A stretch of 64,000 nucleotides of DNA from FEN-1279 sp964400285 (GCA_964400285.1 CAYNTK010000001.1:62001-126000), one strand, 5' to 3'. Positions 1 through 8,356 are shown, counted from the stretch's first letter. The notes: generated by a model from the letters alone, not told the origin. Numbers and translations: made by a program.

Positions 1-561
1 ATTAATCATATTATTATATTCCATTTGAGGTGAAATCCAGACAATATCTACTATTCTGATATCGAAGCCAGCTAATAGCTTTATGTTAAAATATGTTCTT
101 TTTGAGTCGCCAATTTTTTTGTCTTCTTTTTTTACAAAATACATCCCCCCACCGAGTCCAAGATTAATAGAATGATAATCACCTTTGAATCTTTTTGAAA
201 AGTTGAACGAAAAATTAGTTCCGGTAAATGTTCTCGAATGTATATCGATTATGCTGTTATAATTATCATCTGTATGATGCCAGTATTCAAAACTCAAACC
301 TACATAAGTTTGCTCAGTAACAGAGGCATCAACATTTCCGCTGTATATTAATCCACCGTTAAATCCTTTCTCTCTATCTTTTTCATAACCCGTGTGGTAT
401 CCTGATTTAATCGAGAAAAGAATAATATCATCAGAACGTATTTTTATTTTATTAAATTTATCTTTGGATTGATTTAAAAGAGACTGAGAAAAAACATTAT
501 GAGTGACAAATAAAAAAATAAAAAGGAAAAAAGATTTTTTAAAAATAGAGAATAAAGACAT
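1..561 (-). CDS. Outer-membrane beta-barrel protein, C-terminus cut by window edge
   Basis: An open frame of 187 codons reads from an ATG at 561 down to base 1 without a stop, so the C-terminus lies outside the window. The product starts with a hydrophobic signal peptide (FFLFIFLFVTHNVFSQ, cleavage probably after SQ). It continues with alternating polar and aromatic stretches such as YVGLSFEYWHH, INLGLGGGMYFV and YFNIKLLAGF, as expected for strands of an outer-membrane barrel. It begins 28 bases after the stop of the T9SS beta-propeller gene upstream, with no terminator between, so the two are probably co-transcribed. A role as a surface or anchoring partner of the upstream secreted proteins is possible but not shown. 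I recognise no specific family. Confidence 0.7.
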   Translation of the reverse strand, partial: MSLFSIFKKSFFLFIFLFVTHNVFSQSLLNQSKDKFNKIKIRSDDIILFSIKSGYHTGYEKDREKGFNGGLIYSGNVDASVTEQTYVGLSFEYWHHTDDNYNSIIDIHSRTFTGTNFSFNFSKRFKGDYHSINLGLGGGMYFVKKEDKKIGDSKRTYFNIKLLAGFDIRIVDIVWISPQMEYNNMIN

Positions 562-589
562 AAATTATAGTAATAATTAAAAGGATTTG

Positions 590-2239
590 TTATTTTATTA
601 AAATCATTTTTTTCGAATCGCTAAATTCATCTGTAATTAATCTATAAAAATAAATTCCACTTACGATATTGCTTCCGTCAAAATTGACTTCATAAATTCC
701 GGGTTTTTGTTTTTCATTTACCAATGTTGTTACTTCTTTTCCTAAGATATCATAAACTACTAACTTTATAAACTTTATACTTGCTACTTGATATTTAATA
801 CTTGTTGATGGATTAAACGGATTCGGATAATTTTGAAATAATTTAAATCTTTCAGGTATTATCTGATAATTTCCCTGAATACCTATTGTCCGGCTATATT
901 TAATTGTTGTAACATCTAAACCTGAAGATGTAGAACTTGACCCTGTAATATATATATTGCCGGTCTCATCTAATTTAATATCATATGCACAATCTGATTG
1001 ATTAGATATACCATTATATCTATTTGACCAAAATGTATTACCCAGAGTATCATAAACAATTGTAAAATAATCGAAGTTTGTTCCACTTCCGTAACTTTGA
1101 CCTGTTATATATGCAAAATTTCTATTATCAATTACTAAGGAATTTGGATAATCCATTTGATTTCCCGGTCCGCCATATGTTCTAATCCAGGCAGTATCTC
1201 CATTAGATTTATATTTGATTGTAATATAATCTCTGTCATTTAAATCATTTTTCGTGATATATCCTGTTACATATAAATTGTTATTTTTATCCGCACAAAT
1301 ATAGGAACCAACATCGTAATTATTTATCTGGTTTCTGAAATAAACTCTGTTCCATATAAGTGAACCGGAGCTATCGTATTTTACTGTAAGTATGCTTTTA
1401 TAATATGTAAATCTATCCATTGTGAATCCGGTAATAACAATATTGTTAAGACTATCAATAGCAATTGAATTTGGCGATTCTCCATTTCCATTATTATAAT
1501 CAAACCTTCTCGACCAGATAACATTTCCTTCCTGTGAATATTTTATAATTCCAATATCCCAGCCTAATCCCATTGTAAAGCTTGTACCGGTCACGTATAT
1601 ATTCCCAATTTTATCAAGTATCATATCCTGACTAATGTCATCAACATCAAAATATGTCCTAACCCATTTTTGATTTCCCGACGTGTCATATTTAATTAAT
1701 AAATAATTGTCTTTATCCTGTAAATTAGTGCAAGCACCAAAAACATAAATATTGTTACCGTAGTGTTTTATTACTCTTCCGTTTTCATTTTTATTAATAC
1801 CTGAATCATATCTCCTAACCCAAATTAAATTCCCCGCAGTATCATATTTTATCGTCAGGCAATCAAAAGCTGTGCCGATTCCAGTGCTTTCTCCTGTTAA
1901 GTAAATATTTCCTGAATAATCCAATACAATATCTCTGACAATGTCAGTACTATTTGCTGTTCCATCATATTCTTTAATCCAAAGTTGTGTACCTGAAGAA
2001 TTGTATTTTATCAAAGCAAAGTCGTAATCTGTTGAATTATAAATACTTACCGCCACATAAATATTATTGAATTTATCAATAACTATTTTCCTGCCATAGT
2101 CAGCACCGTTAAGGTTCCCGTTAACATGTTTTACCCATTCCTGCTGAAATTGTGAATATAAATTTTGATTTAAAATAAATATATGGGTAAATATAATACT
2201 TACCCATATGAAAATTCTTACAATAAATAATTTTTTCAT
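590..2239 (-). CDS. Secreted SBBP-type beta-propeller protein with T9SS sorting domain
   Basis: About 549 residues. An N-terminal signal peptide (MKKLFIVRIFIW...) is followed by roughly seven to eight repeats of about 55 residues, each of the form GNIYVTG...D..TIKY...G...W.R.Y. This is the pattern of SBBP/beta-propeller repeats seen in bacterial cell-surface proteins. The last 80 residues form a T9SS type A sorting domain (QNYPNPFNP, then VYDILGKEV, then SGIYFYRL and KKMILIK). A TTG at 2251 would add four residues; the ATG at 2239 gives a cleaner signal peptide. The gene lies 16 bases downstream of the interrupted phospholipase C-like gene, so it is probably in the same operon. Its ligand is unknown. 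Export through the outer membrane and surface attachment are inferred from the sorting domain. Confidence 0.85.
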   Translation of the reverse strand: MKKLFIVRIFIWVSIIFTHIFILNQNLYSQFQQEWVKHVNGNLNGADYGRKIVIDKFNNIYVAVSIYNSTDYDFALIKYNSSGTQLWIKEYDGTANSTDIVRDIVLDYSGNIYLTGESTGIGTAFDCLTIKYDTAGNLIWVRRYDSGINKNENGRVIKHYGNNIYVFGACTNLQDKDNYLLIKYDTSGNQKWVRTYFDVDDISQDMILDKIGNIYVTGTSFTMGLGWDIGIIKYSQEGNVIWSRRFDYNNGNGESPNSIAIDSLNNIVITGFTMDRFTYYKSILTVKYDSSGSLIWNRVYFRNQINNYDVGSYICADKNNNLYVTGYITKNDLNDRDYITIKYKSNGDTAWIRTYGGPGNQMDYPNSLVIDNRNFAYITGQSYGSGTNFDYFTIVYDTLGNTFWSNRYNGISNQSDCAYDIKLDETGNIYITGSSSTSSGLDVTTIKYSRTIGIQGNYQIIPERFKLFQNYPNPFNPSTSIKYQVASIKFIKLVVYDILGKEVTTLVNEKQKPGIYEVNFDGSNIVSGIYFYRLITDEFSDSKKMILIK

Positions 2240-2267
2240 AAAATTAATCAAATATTCTAATACGGAA

Positions 2268-3434
2268 TTATTTAATCAAGACCATTTTTTTACTTTCCAC
2301 GAAATTATTTGATTGTAATCTATATACATAAATCCCGGAGGATAAATTTGAACCGTCAAATTCGACAATGTAATCTCCGGCTTCTTTATATGTATTTTCT
2401 AAAACTTTTACTAATCTACCTAAAATATCATATATCTCAAGTTTCGTAATACCGGATTTAGCTATACTATATTCAATTTTTGTTTTGGGATTAAATGGAT
2501 TCGGGTAGTTAGGTTTTAGTTTATATTCGTTAACTTGTCCATTATTCACTTTCATTCTGTTTAAGGGAGATAATTGCGGAATATTATCTTGTTGGCTTTG
2601 CGGCAAATATTTTCCGTTAACAACAAGAACATAATCTCTTTCATAACCTGATATTGGACCTGCTATATTATTAAACTTCAAATCAATAATTGCCGTTGTA
2701 TCCATCATAACTGATATATCATCAATATCCTGGAGAAACATTAAAACATCTCCCCAAGTAGTATGATAGGCTTTAGCTAAAGGTAATTCAGCTTGTATGA
2801 AACCCTCATATAAAATTGGAACTACAGAAAGAAATGTTACCGGATAATCTGAATTACAATCAACATTAATATAATCAACAGTTTCATCCGTATTTGTAAA
2901 TGGAATTATTATTGTGGAGCTCATTTCTCTTCGGGAAAACTGTATATTATAATTACCTGAGTTTGTTAATATGTCTACAGTTCCAGCCCAATGCTTTTGT
3001 TGATTATAATTAATGTAAGCGTCTCTATCAAAACCAATTTTACCAATCAAAGCTAAACTATCATTAATCCCTTTAAGATTTTTGTTCTTTAATTTATTTT
3101 TAAAAGATTTAATTGCCGTTATTTGTTTATAATTATCATAATGAGCATTAATGCTGTCATTTATTCCCATCCATACTGAAGGATTATTTTGATTATATTG
3201 AATTAAATTTGTAATATCTTTTTCTCCATTTTGTGTAGCATCATCTGTAGATGTGACATAATCGGGGTAATAAATTACAATATCATTTGATTCTGTTATT
3301 CCAATCTTTGAGCCGGTAGGATGGTCAATAGCATATAGTTTTACTTGATTAAAATAATCAATATCATGTTCTGTTTCTCCAAATTGTAGAGTAATTTGGT
3401 TGCTGTCATCAACTGCAGGCTTAAAATATAATTG
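2268..3434 (-). pseudogene. C-terminal part of phospholipase C-like gene, with T9SS sorting domain, after an in-frame stop
   Basis: This stretch continues the frame of the 3435-5042 gene directly after its TAA stop, with no frameshift, for 388 sense codons. The first 88 codons (QLYFKPAVDDSNQITLQF... to ...NNPSVW) have no start codon of their own near the stop. They look like ordinary folded sequence. The first plausible ATG is at 3170 (MGINDSINAH), with no clear ribosome-binding site. The end carries a full T9SS sorting domain (PNYPNPFNP, then YDILGRLV, SSGIYVYRL, KKMVLIK). The simplest reading is one 924-codon secreted enzyme gene with one nonsense codon. Readthrough, or a sequencing error at 3435-3437, would restore a complete protein. 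Confidence 0.8.
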
Positions 3435-5042
3435 TTAAACATCAGTAATATTTTGATTAGCATTTTCAGTAAATTCCGACCGATGCAATAAATTATTGTC
3501 CATAAGCATTGTTCTATTTCCTGATGTATCTGTTCCATATACAAATACATAAGGACATCCACCCCCACAATTAGTAGATGGATTAATCCTATGAATATCT
3601 GACCAAATAGATTGATTATAATTATCGTAAACCCGCAATTTCATCCTAAGATCTAATTTAGCCGGAGCATTATCCAAACAAGTAGGGCAATATACACCTT
3701 GATAATTATTGTTAACAATATTAAAAAGTCGATCTGATATAGCAGTGGTCATTGTAATTCCATAATTGTTATATGGCCAATATCCATAATTAGTGCTTGC
3801 ACAGATATAGTAATGCCATTCGTAAGACAAATTTGTCCCTTGTGCTGTTGGCCAAAACCATCCATTTGTGTTTTTGTATAATGTATATCCTCCTAAAGCA
3901 GGACCGCCTATCATATTAGAAGCAATGGTTAAATTTGAAGGGGGTTGTGGTGGAAATTGATTAGTGTTTTCGGCAAACCAATATAATAAAGAAGCTGTTG
4001 CTTTTATTGCAAAGTTGAAACAATAATCACCTTTGTAAACATTATCTCCTACAAGATTGTTATTTATTGAAGAATAAATTGGTTGAATGTAATATGCATA
4101 ATTATCGTTACCAATAATACTTGTGTATGTTGAATTTCCCGGATCAGACATTGCTGGAAATCTATCAGCAACTTGATTTGCAACATAGAATAAATATCTT
4201 AAAGGATTTTGTTTGTTATTTAAAGTAATTATATCTTCAGGACCTAAGTATAGTGTCGTGTTACCATTGTGTCCGTGAAGAGTGTAATCCCAATTATAAC
4301 AATTAGTTTCCATAAAATCTTCATATGATTCGCCACCCCAATGTGAAAGACCATGAGCATGTACAGGGGTACAATTATCCGCTAAAAGATGACAAAGTCT
4401 ACCCAAAAGTAACCACGACCATTTTTGTGAAGTAGATAGAGGGATATTCATTTCTAATGGAGGATTGTACACTTGCTGTTCATAATAAGCGACATCCAAG
4501 TATCCCCAATAATAGCAATGTCCTGTATTATAAAAATCAAATAAATTATCGTATAGGTAAAACCATCCAAATATAGTTCCATAATTAGGGTCAACTGATT
4601 CTTTATAGAAAAATATTCTATGTACTGAATTACTATACATATATGCTCTAGATTTTTTATAGGAATTTGCAAAGCAATCAATTACATATGGGCAAAATTC
4701 CCAATCATCTCCTTGATCAGCTTTCCAAAAATGAGATACTGTTGGAGACGGAAAACCTACTCGCCAAACAGGATCTTCCTCATCTTCTCTGCAAGAACCA
4801 ATCACAATTGAACCTACATCCCATGGTTCGTTATTATAACCACATTCAGGTGCTGTTCCCATCTCAATATGCGAGGCCATAGGTGTCGCATTCCAATTAA
4901 TTTGAGGCTTTTTCCATTTTAGATATTCCCAAGCTTGCCGCACAATATATTTATGTGCATTTTCTGAATATCTATCTTGTGATATTATGTAATTTGGCAG
5001 AAAAATTAAACATAAATATATTATTAAAAATAACCTTATCAT
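3435..5042 (-). CDS. Secreted zinc phospholipase C / S1-P1 nuclease-like protein, ended early by TAA
   Basis: 535 residues from an ATG preceded by a good Shine-Dalgarno (AAGGAG). A signal peptide (MIRLFLIIYLCLIFLPNYIIS) is followed by a helical domain with the spaced metal-ligand pattern of the zinc-dependent phospholipase C / S1-P1 nuclease fold: HKYIVRQAWEYL near the N-terminus, SHFWKADQGD, and the helix LGRLCHLLADNCTPVHAHGLSHWG. This pattern suggests hydrolysis of phospholipids or another phosphoester outside the cell. A proline-rich linker and an FN3-like region (PPQPPSNLTI) follow. The frame stops at TAA (3435-3437) after NQNITDV, and the same frame continues with a T9SS sorting domain. 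As written, the enzyme would be exported to the periplasm without its sorting tag. TAA is one base away from the Tyr codons TAT and TAC. Confidence 0.75.
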   Translation of the reverse strand: MIRLFLIIYLCLIFLPNYIISQDRYSENAHKYIVRQAWEYLKWKKPQINWNATPMASHIEMGTAPECGYNNEPWDVGSIVIGSCREDEEDPVWRVGFPSPTVSHFWKADQGDDWEFCPYVIDCFANSYKKSRAYMYSNSVHRIFFYKESVDPNYGTIFGWFYLYDNLFDFYNTGHCYYWGYLDVAYYEQQVYNPPLEMNIPLSTSQKWSWLLLGRLCHLLADNCTPVHAHGLSHWGGESYEDFMETNCYNWDYTLHGHNGNTTLYLGPEDIITLNNKQNPLRYLFYVANQVADRFPAMSDPGNSTYTSIIGNDNYAYYIQPIYSSINNNLVGDNVYKGDYCFNFAIKATASLLYWFAENTNQFPPQPPSNLTIASNMIGGPALGGYTLYKNTNGWFWPTAQGTNLSYEWHYYICASTNYGYWPYNNYGITMTTAISDRLFNIVNNNYQGVYCPTCLDNAPAKLDLRMKLRVYDNYNQSIWSDIHRINPSTNCGGGCPYVFVYGTDTSGNRTMLMDNNLLHRSEFTENANQNITDV

Positions 5043-5069
5043 ATTTATTTCTCCTTAGTTGATTAAGAT

Positions 5070-5138
5070 TTAATTAATTGTGGAAAAGTAATGAAAATTT
5101 ACTATTAAAGAATCTAATACGCTTGGCGGAGTATCCAT
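5070..5138 (-). CDS. Possible 22-residue leader peptide upstream of the phospholipase C-like gene
   Basis: An ATG at 5138 follows a strong Shine-Dalgarno (AAAGGAGAGGTT, five bases from GGAG to ATG). It opens a 22-codon frame, MDTPPSVLDSLIVNFHYFST then IN, that stops 27 bases before the start of the enzyme gene. The ribosome site is better than that of most genes here, so translation is plausible. It may be a leader peptide, or a small remnant of an older N-terminus. No homology is recognised. Confidence 0.35.
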   Translation of the reverse strand: MDTPPSVLDSLIVNFHYFSTIN

Positions 5139-5182
5139 AACCTCTCCTTTTTTTAAGTTTTAAAAATATTTATTTTAAAAGC

Positions 5183-5270
5183 AAAGGGCGGAATTTCTAT
5201 CCCGATTTTTCGGGATAAAAAAATCCATTATTATTATCCGTGCAGGGAAAAATAATGAGAACCGCCCTTT
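5183..5270. terminator. Nested hairpin, GC-rich stem; terminator or structured leader
   Basis: AAAGGGCGG at 5183-5191 pairs perfectly with CCGCCCTTT at 5262-5270, and the enclosed loop holds a second perfect hairpin, ATCCCGA-TTTT-TCGGGAT, at 5199-5216. On the plus strand the outer stem runs into six T. On the minus strand it is followed by TTTT. It lies between the hypothetical gene at 5524-5886 and the leader mini-ORF, both on the minus strand. It could end the former transcript or be part of the untranslated leader of the latter. It is much richer in G+C than its surroundings. Confidence 0.5.
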
Positions 5271-5281
5271 TTTAATTATGA

Positions 5282-5304
5282 ATTCAGAATTATGAATTCT
5301 GAAT
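5282..5304. repeat. Near-palindrome, AT-rich
   Basis: ATTCAGAATT-AT-GAATTCTGAAT reads almost the same on both strands. It follows immediately after the nested hairpin. It could be an operator, a small hairpin or chance in AT-rich DNA. Confidence 0.3.
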
Positions 5305-5523
5305 GAAAACATTATAAATTTTTAATTCTAAAAATTATTCTTAATTATATTTTTTGATATTTTATTTTTGATTTTTTATTTTTTATTTTGTTATCTCTCC
5401 TCCGTTGAGATTTTTAAAATTTGTATTTATTTAATCTATAGTTTTATTTTATTTTTTTTATAAATAATCAAATTATTATTATATACATAATATATAATAT
5501 CGTAAATAAAGCGAGGGAAAACG
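5305..5523. other. AT-rich intergenic stretch
   Basis: Long T and A runs with no frame having a convincing start and ribosome site on either strand. A 92-residue frame that overlaps the next gene (5436-5714) shadows it and has no supporting features. No RNA gene or conserved motif was recognised. Confidence 0.5.
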
Positions 5524-5886
5524 TTATATACCGAATAGCAGACTGCATAGGGCATCCGGCAAAACGCCTTTAGGGGCAGATTTGAGAATAGTTTTTTCGA
5601 AAAACCTGTTTTTATCAATTCTGGTTTCGAGGGTGTTATTCGTCTTTCTGGTAACAGTGTTATTGAAAATGTGCCATTCCGAATTATCAGATTCCTTAAG
5701 GAATGTTCCTCCATATCCGAGATAAGCAGATTTAGTTTGAGTGGATTCGAACGAAGTTTTTAAAGTATTCCATAAATCGAGTAGTTTTGAAGCTCTTGCT
5801 TTTTCAAGTATCCATACGGGTTGAGAATCCTCATAATCGAGCTTAGCTTTGCACAACCACTCTTGTTTTACTTTGTTATTTTTCAA
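5524..5886 (-). CDS. Hypothetical protein, 120 residues, TTG start
   Basis: The only upstream start in this frame is TTG at 5886, because an in-frame stop lies just before it and no ATG occurs inside. The product is soluble and mixed in charge (KQEWLCKAKLDYED, SAYLGYGGTFLKES, EWHIFNNTVTRKTNN, KSAPKGVLPDALCSLLF) with no signal peptide. Base composition is somewhat richer in G+C than the neighbours. I recognise no family. It may be a short accessory gene, or the remains of a longer one whose start has been lost. It sits upstream, on the minus strand, of the nested hairpin, which could be its terminator. Confidence 0.45.
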   Translation of the reverse strand: MKNNKVKQEWLCKAKLDYEDSQPVWILEKARASKLLDLWNTLKTSFESTQTKSAYLGYGGTFLKESDNSEWHIFNNTVTRKTNNTLETRIDKNRFFEKTILKSAPKGVLPDALCSLLFGI

Positions 5887-6005
5887 ATTTCGTTGTAATT
5901 AGTTTATAAACTCTATATTTACTCAAATACAATAATTGAACTAAAATATCCAGATATAACTATAGTATATAAGAGAATGAGATTATTCAAAAAGGGATAC
6001 TATAG

Positions 6006-6239
6006 TTAATTGGAGTTATTAGTGAAAGTAAAGCCGTATTTCCAGCCTTTTTGACCATTTACCTCTTTATATCCATACATCTTAATTAGAACCTTAAGCC
6101 ATTTATTAGCTTCGAGTTCGCTTGCAAATACTCTCTGCCACCAGTCCATTGGTTGTCCGAGTTTTCTTTTTAGTGCTTCTGGGTTATTTGTCAAGCCAAC
6201 ATATTTCATTTTTTGAGGGATTAAATTTATTTCAAACAT
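6006..6239 (-). CDS. Small GIY-YIG-like protein (tentative)
   Basis: 77 residues. The core KYVGLTNNPEALKRKLGQP, followed by MDWWQRVFASELEANKW and ending GQKGWKYGFTFT, resembles small GIY-YIG-type proteins of Bacteroidota. Those show Y-VG-TN-PE, a central DW..R.F.SE.EA..WE block and a GW.YGY end. The catalytic tyrosines of a true GIY-YIG nuclease are only partly evident, and the usual Glu after the Trp is Leu here, so activity is doubtful. The start may be the ATG at 6239 or the internal one ten codons later (MKYVGLTN). It begins four bases after the stop of the small frame upstream, so a common transcript is likely. The family assignment comes from motif memory and is moderate at best. Confidence 0.45.
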   Translation of the reverse strand: MFEINLIPQKMKYVGLTNNPEALKRKLGQPMDWWQRVFASELEANKWLKVLIKMYGYKEVNGQKGWKYGFTFTNNSN

Positions 6240-6242
6240 TTT

Positions 6243-6428
6243 TTATTTAAAATTTAATTGATTCCATTTGTTATAACCGAATTCGTCTTTCCTTTTTGAC
6301 AAAGCGAGCATATCTAATATACTATTTCTATAATAAGCTTTTTTTTCTCTCCCGCTATTTTCCGAAGAACCTCCCCCGCGATTCTTACTGTGATGACGAC
6401 TTCGTCTTATGTATTTTATATTAGTCAT
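6243..6428 (-). CDS. Small basic hypothetical protein overlapping the upstream stop
   Basis: A 61-codon frame starting at an ATG that overlaps the last codons of the small secreted-protein gene (ATGACTAA overlap), an arrangement that favours translational coupling. The product is basic and low in complexity (YIRRSRHHSKNRGGGSSENS, then GREKKAYYRNSILDMLALSK). The DNA under the RRSRHHSKNRGGG part is unusually rich in G+C for this genome. No family is recognised. It could equally be non-coding sequence between two real genes. Confidence 0.25.
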   Translation of the reverse strand: MTNIKYIRRSRHHSKNRGGGSSENSGREKKAYYRNSILDMLALSKRKDEFGYNKWNQLNFK

Positions 6429-6615
6429 GAGTGATAACTTTAATAGTAACAATACCACCATCAGGACCATAGGTGATTTCATACCACTGTCCATCAATAA
6501 ATACTATTTCTGTTCTATAACCCGGTTCATCTGCATAAACTTTTGGGGTATAAAATAATCCCAATGACATTACGAAGAATAAAATAACTGTGAAGAATTT
6601 CATAACTGATTTCAT
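6421..6615 (-). CDS. Small secreted protein, 64 residues
   Basis: A clear Shine-Dalgarno (AAAGGAG) precedes the ATG. The product has a classical signal peptide (MKSVMKFFTVILFFVMSLGL..., cleavage likely near VYA-DEP) and a mature part of only about 35 residues (EPGYRTEIVFIDGQWYEITY, then GPDGGIVTIKVITHD). It has no cysteines, so it is not a lipoprotein, and no family is recognised. It is the first gene of a short minus-strand run with the small basic frame and the GIY-YIG-like gene. Confidence 0.6.
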   Translation of the reverse strand: MKSVMKFFTVILFFVMSLGLFYTPKVYADEPGYRTEIVFIDGQWYEITYGPDGGIVTIKVITHD

Positions 6616-6707
6616 TTTTTTAAAACTCCTTTAATTTTTTTAATTTTTAAAAATCTTATACAAACATAGTAATAAAAGCTAAAATCTCCAAATACATACC
6701 CCCTTGT

Positions 6708-6738
6708 TTTGTCGCACGAAAATTAAAAAATATTTTTG
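6708..6738 (+). promoter_or_regulatory. Bacteroidota-type promoter
   Basis: TTTG at 6708-6711, a 19-base spacer and TATTTTTG at 6731-6738 match the Bacteroidota consensus TTTG-N(17-22)-TAnnTTTG exactly. Transcription would start near 6743, about 100 bases before the helical protein gene at 6845. The -33 element lies inside the first copy of the TTGTCGCACGAAAAT repeat. Confidence 0.6.
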
Positions 6739-6822
6739 CAGGAATTAAAAAAAACCTTGCATTTTATAATAAAATAATATAAATTAATGGAAACAAAAAC
6801 AGCTAAATTGTCGCACGAAAAT
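6709..6822 (+). repeat. Two direct copies of TTGTCGCACGAAAAT, 99 bases apart
   Basis: The 15-base sequence is identical at 6709-6723 and 6808-6822. Each copy holds the short dyad TCG-CA-CGA. The first overlaps the -33 box of the promoter, and the second lies in the predicted 5' leader, 22 bases before the ATG. An exact 15-base repeat with a GC-rich core in AT-rich DNA suggests an operator pair. Confidence 0.5.
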
Positions 6823-6844
6823 AGTCAAAATAAATATTAAAAAT

Positions 6845-8356
6845 ATGATAGAGCATCAAGCAATAGATATATTAAAATCACTCTCTTCTGAAGAAGTTAA
6901 AAGCTTTAAGCGTTTTTTAGCTTCTCCTTATTTTATAAGAAGTGATACTTTAAACTCAGTATTCGAGTTCATTATAAAGTTTCACCCGAGTTATAAAAGT
7001 AAAAAATTTACGAAGGAATATTTATATGAAAATGTATATGGGAGTGGAAAGTATAATGATTCTACTTTCAGAAATGCAATGTCAGATTTACTCAATGCTC
7101 TTGAATTATTTTTAATGCAGGAGAGTTTTAGGAAATCTGCCGAAAATTCATTTAACTATTTTTTAAAGGAATTAAGAGATAAAAGATTGTATAACGTATT
7201 CCGAAGAAATACGGAAGATTTCGAAAAGAAATATAATAAATTAGAAAATATCGATACAGATTATTATCATATAAAATATGAATTAGAATTAAATAAATTT
7301 AATTTTCATTATTTAAATGAAAAAATTTTAGAATCGGAGGGTTTAGAAAAGCATTTTAAAGAAATATTCGATTCTGGTTTATATATAACAATTCATTATA
7401 TTATAGAAATCATATCTATTTATCTTACCTGTATTTTTTATTCAATTAACTTTAATATCAAGATTCCAGAAAATTTCTTATATACACTAATAAAAACGGT
7501 AAATATTGAAAATCTGGAAAAAATTATAAGAAACAATGAGCATAGTTTTCTTGTCAGTATTTATATTGCTTTATTAAAGACGTTCGAGAGTATGAATGAT
7601 GAAGCATATTATGAATATAAAAGCATTTTGAAACTTCACATAGATAAATTAAGTAAATCCGAGATTTGGTTTCATTATATTAATATGACAAATTACTGCA
7701 CATTAAAAATTATGAATTCGAATGATAGAAATCGTTATGATGAAGAATTAATAACGCTTTATGAAGAGATGCTACAAAATGAATATTACAAAAATAAAGA
7801 AACAGATTATCTTAGATTTGAATTATACAGGGATATTTTATTATTGTATTTGCGACTTAAAAAAATTAATACTGCCGAAAATTTTATTCTTAAATATAGT
7901 TCGAAATTACATAAAACTGATAAAGAAAATATGATGAATTTGGCTTATGCATATTTATTTTATGAAAACGAACAATTTTTACAAAGTTGGAAATACTTAA
8001 ATAAAATAAAAATTGATTATTTTATATATAAGTATGATATTAAAAAATATGCGTTAAAAATTTATTATGAACTTGGACATTATGAAGAAGCAATAACTTT
8101 AATTGAAAATTATAAGCATTTTCTAAAAAGGAATGAAATGCTTTCGGAATCGGAGAAAAAGAAAGATAAAAATTTTATTTTTTATTTATCAAAATTAATA
8201 CTGTTCAAGATAGGTCAGCTACCACAAAAGCATTTTTCGACTTATCGCAGGAGGCTGGAATTAGCTCATAATACAACAAGCAGAGATTGGATTTTACAAA
8301 AATACGAAGAACAAACCACAACAACAAAACAAACCATAAAAGTAAAATCAGCTTAA
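6845..8356 (+). CDS. Helix-rich TPR-like protein of a Bacteroidota-specific family
   Basis: 503 residues with no signal peptide and no membrane segment. The first 100 residues have the pattern L-SLSSEEVKSFKRFLASPYF, then ..FHPSY.SKKFTKEYLYENVY, then GSGKYNDSTFRNAMSDLL. I know this pattern from uncharacterised, often multi-copy cytoplasmic proteins of Bacteroidota and Ignavibacteria. The rest is a chain of amphipathic helices rich in Tyr, Leu, Lys and Glu, resembling degenerate TPR or armadillo-like repeats (for example LYEEMLQNEYYKNKETDYLR, YELGHYEEAITLIENYKHFL). A scaffold or protein-interaction role is likely, but nothing more specific can be said. It has its own promoter with a duplicated motif and ends in a long imperfect inverted repeat. 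Confidence 0.8.
   Translation: MIEHQAIDILKSLSSEEVKSFKRFLASPYFIRSDTLNSVFEFIIKFHPSYKSKKFTKEYLYENVYGSGKYNDSTFRNAMSDLLNALELFLMQESFRKSAENSFNYFLKELRDKRLYNVFRRNTEDFEKKYNKLENIDTDYYHIKYELELNKFNFHYLNEKILESEGLEKHFKEIFDSGLYITIHYIIEIISIYLTCIFYSINFNIKIPENFLYTLIKTVNIENLEKIIRNNEHSFLVSIYIALLKTFESMNDEAYYEYKSILKLHIDKLSKSEIWFHYINMTNYCTLKIMNSNDRNRYDEELITLYEEMLQNEYYKNKETDYLRFELYRDILLLYLRLKKINTAENFILKYSSKLHKTDKENMMNLAYAYLFYENEQFLQSWKYLNKIKIDYFIYKYDIKKYALKIYYELGHYEEAITLIENYKHFLKRNEMLSESEKKKDKNFIFYLSKLILFKIGQLPQKHFSTYRRRLELAHNTTSRDWILQKYEEQTTTTKQTIKVKSA

Noticed and set aside
3341..3568. 75-residue frame crossing the interrupted phospholipase C-like gene
   Set aside because: It lies out of frame over the TAA region and would not bridge the stop. 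The main frame itself continues directly, so no frameshift is needed.
5436..5714. 92-residue frame on the minus strand overlapping the 5524-5886 gene
   Set aside because: It reads a different frame of the same DNA, ends in a run of Lys/Tyr/Asn from AT-rich sequence and has no ribosome site. The other frame keeps a more natural protein composition.
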